DNA of 5,297 nucleotides from NCBI GenBank assembly GCA_900321895.1, contig ONYB01000033.1:1-5297 (forward strand), in the 5' to 3' direction. The notes under the pieces were generated by a model, which saw nothing but the letters and a program-made list of their open reading frames with translations, was not told where the DNA came from and did no database searches. The DNA is from an uncultured Brachyspira sp. (GTDB lineage Bacteria; Cyanobacteriota; Vampirovibrionia; Gastranaerophilales; Gastranaerophilaceae). The position numbers were made by a program, and so were the translations under genes. Shown here in pieces: positions 4,668-5,297 of the stretch (its first letter is position 1; each line of letters starts with the position of its first letter).

Positions 4668-5297
4668 CTATTTTATATCAACAACACTGACGCCGTCGCC
4701 ACCTTCGGAGTCTTCACCTACTCTGAATTTTGCAACATAAGGCGAGGAGGAAAGAAAATCTCGAACAGCAGCTTTGAGTGCACCTGTTCCGTGACCGTGG
4801 ATAATAGTAACGGGTGAGAGGTTTGCGAGGCTCGCCTGATCAAGGTACAGTTCCAATTCGTCCAAAGCGTCCTCAACTCTGTAGCCTCTGATATCAAGTC
4901 GGTTTGAAAGATTTATTTTTTTGAACTCAAAGGTTTCAAATTTTGATGGGGTGTAGCCGTAATTTTTCTTTTCAAAAGATTTGTCGTAAGGTGCAAGTTT
5001 GTTTTTTTTGATTTTAGTTTTTATGTTACCCATTTGCACGAGCAAATTGCCGTGTTTGTCAGGCAATGAAAGAACTTGAACCACGTTGTTAATGTCTTTT
5101 ACAACGAGTTTGTCGTTAATTTTTACATTAGCCCAATCAATTTGAGCATACTGTTCTTTATCCTCGTGTTCGGAAACTTTTCCGTGAAAATCCTGCTCGA
5201 GTTTCGCAAGTCTTGCATAAGAACGGCGAGCAATTTTTTCGGATTTTTCTTTTCGGAGTTCGTCAAGAATATCTTTGATTTCCGCCTTAACCTCAAG
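4668..5297 (-). CDS. mutS2: Endonuclease MutS2 / ribosome-rescue factor RqcU, C-terminal 209 residues, cut by window edge
   Basis: Only the C-terminus is visible; the reading frame is open to the right edge, so an apparent GTG start at 5084 is internal. Visible residues 1-45 are a charged helical stretch (IKDILDELRKEKSEKIARR...), the coiled coil after the ATPase domain. Residues about 58-100 (INDKLVVKDINNVVQVLSLPDKHGNLLVQMGNIKTKI, in two halves) form the KOW-like small domain of MutS2. Residues 131-209 form the Smr domain with LDIRGYRVEDALDELELYLD (LDxR motif, 134-137) and the HGHGTGALK loop (167-175). MutS2 proteins are MutS-like ATPases; they suppress recombination in some bacteria, and in Bacillus subtilis they split collided ribosomes. 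The Smr nuclease motif is intact, but nuclease activity cannot be judged from sequence. Its stop codon is 4 bases from the convergent asparaginase stop, with no terminator between. Confidence 0.95.
   Translation of the reverse strand, partial: LEVKAEIKDILDELRKEKSEKIARRSYARLAKLEQDFHGKVSEHEDKEQYAQIDWANVKINDKLVVKDINNVVQVLSLPDKHGNLLVQMGNIKTKIKKNKLAPYDKSFEKKNYGYTPSKFETFEFKKINLSNRLDIRGYRVEDALDELELYLDQASLANLSPVTIIHGHGTGALKAAVRDFLSSSPYVAKFRVGEDSEGGDGVSVVDIK

Noticed and set aside
4668..5084. MutS2 fragment read as a separate 138-residue Smr-only protein from GTG 5084
   Set aside because: The frame continues open to the window edge with coiled-coil and KOW-like MutS2 sequence, and no ribosome binding site precedes the GTG.

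Overview
The window is an AT-rich bacterial chromosomal segment with six protein genes and two unusual non-coding stretches. It suggests a low-GC bacterium. The S2 and EF-Ts sequences have a somewhat cyanobacteria-like flavour, and a protein with a pilus-ATPase N-terminal-like repeat is present, so a non-photosynthetic relative of Cyanobacteria (the Melainabacteria/Vampirovibrionia group) or a Firmicute would fit. This taxonomic guess is weak and rests on memory of family sequences only.

Left part, all read on the minus strand (right to left): rpsB (ribosomal protein S2), then tsf (elongation factor Ts), then a clear hairpin-plus-U-tract terminator, then the N-terminal two-thirds of an M16-domain zinc protease with a signal peptide, which runs off the left edge. 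rpsB and tsf form the usual translation operon. The 99-base gap between them folds into a long imperfect hairpin built partly from 7-base tandem repeats. The protease probably has its own weak promoter.

Middle part (about 2527-2985): a divergent intergenic region. The rpsB promoter is predicted at its far side, giving a leader of about 315 nt. The leader is much richer in G+C than its surroundings, nearly lacks A on the plus strand (U in the RNA), and contains two copies of a 62-63 bp tandem repeat followed by four shorter degenerate repeats. No coding capacity is credible there.

Right part: two plus-strand genes overlap by 8 bases. The first encodes an uncharacterised protein with a winged-helix-like segment, a GspE/MshE N-terminal-like segment and a C-terminal coiled coil. 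The second encodes a zinc-type L-asparaginase of the Rhizobium etli inducible class, with all key catalytic and metal residues visible. The asparaginase ends 4 bases from the stop codon of a convergent gene, whose visible part is the coiled coil, KOW-like and Smr end of MutS2 (RqcU).

Most of this is ordinary housekeeping content. The parts worth a second look are the repeat-filled rpsB leader, the rpsB-tsf hairpin, and the unknown protein translationally coupled to the asparaginase.
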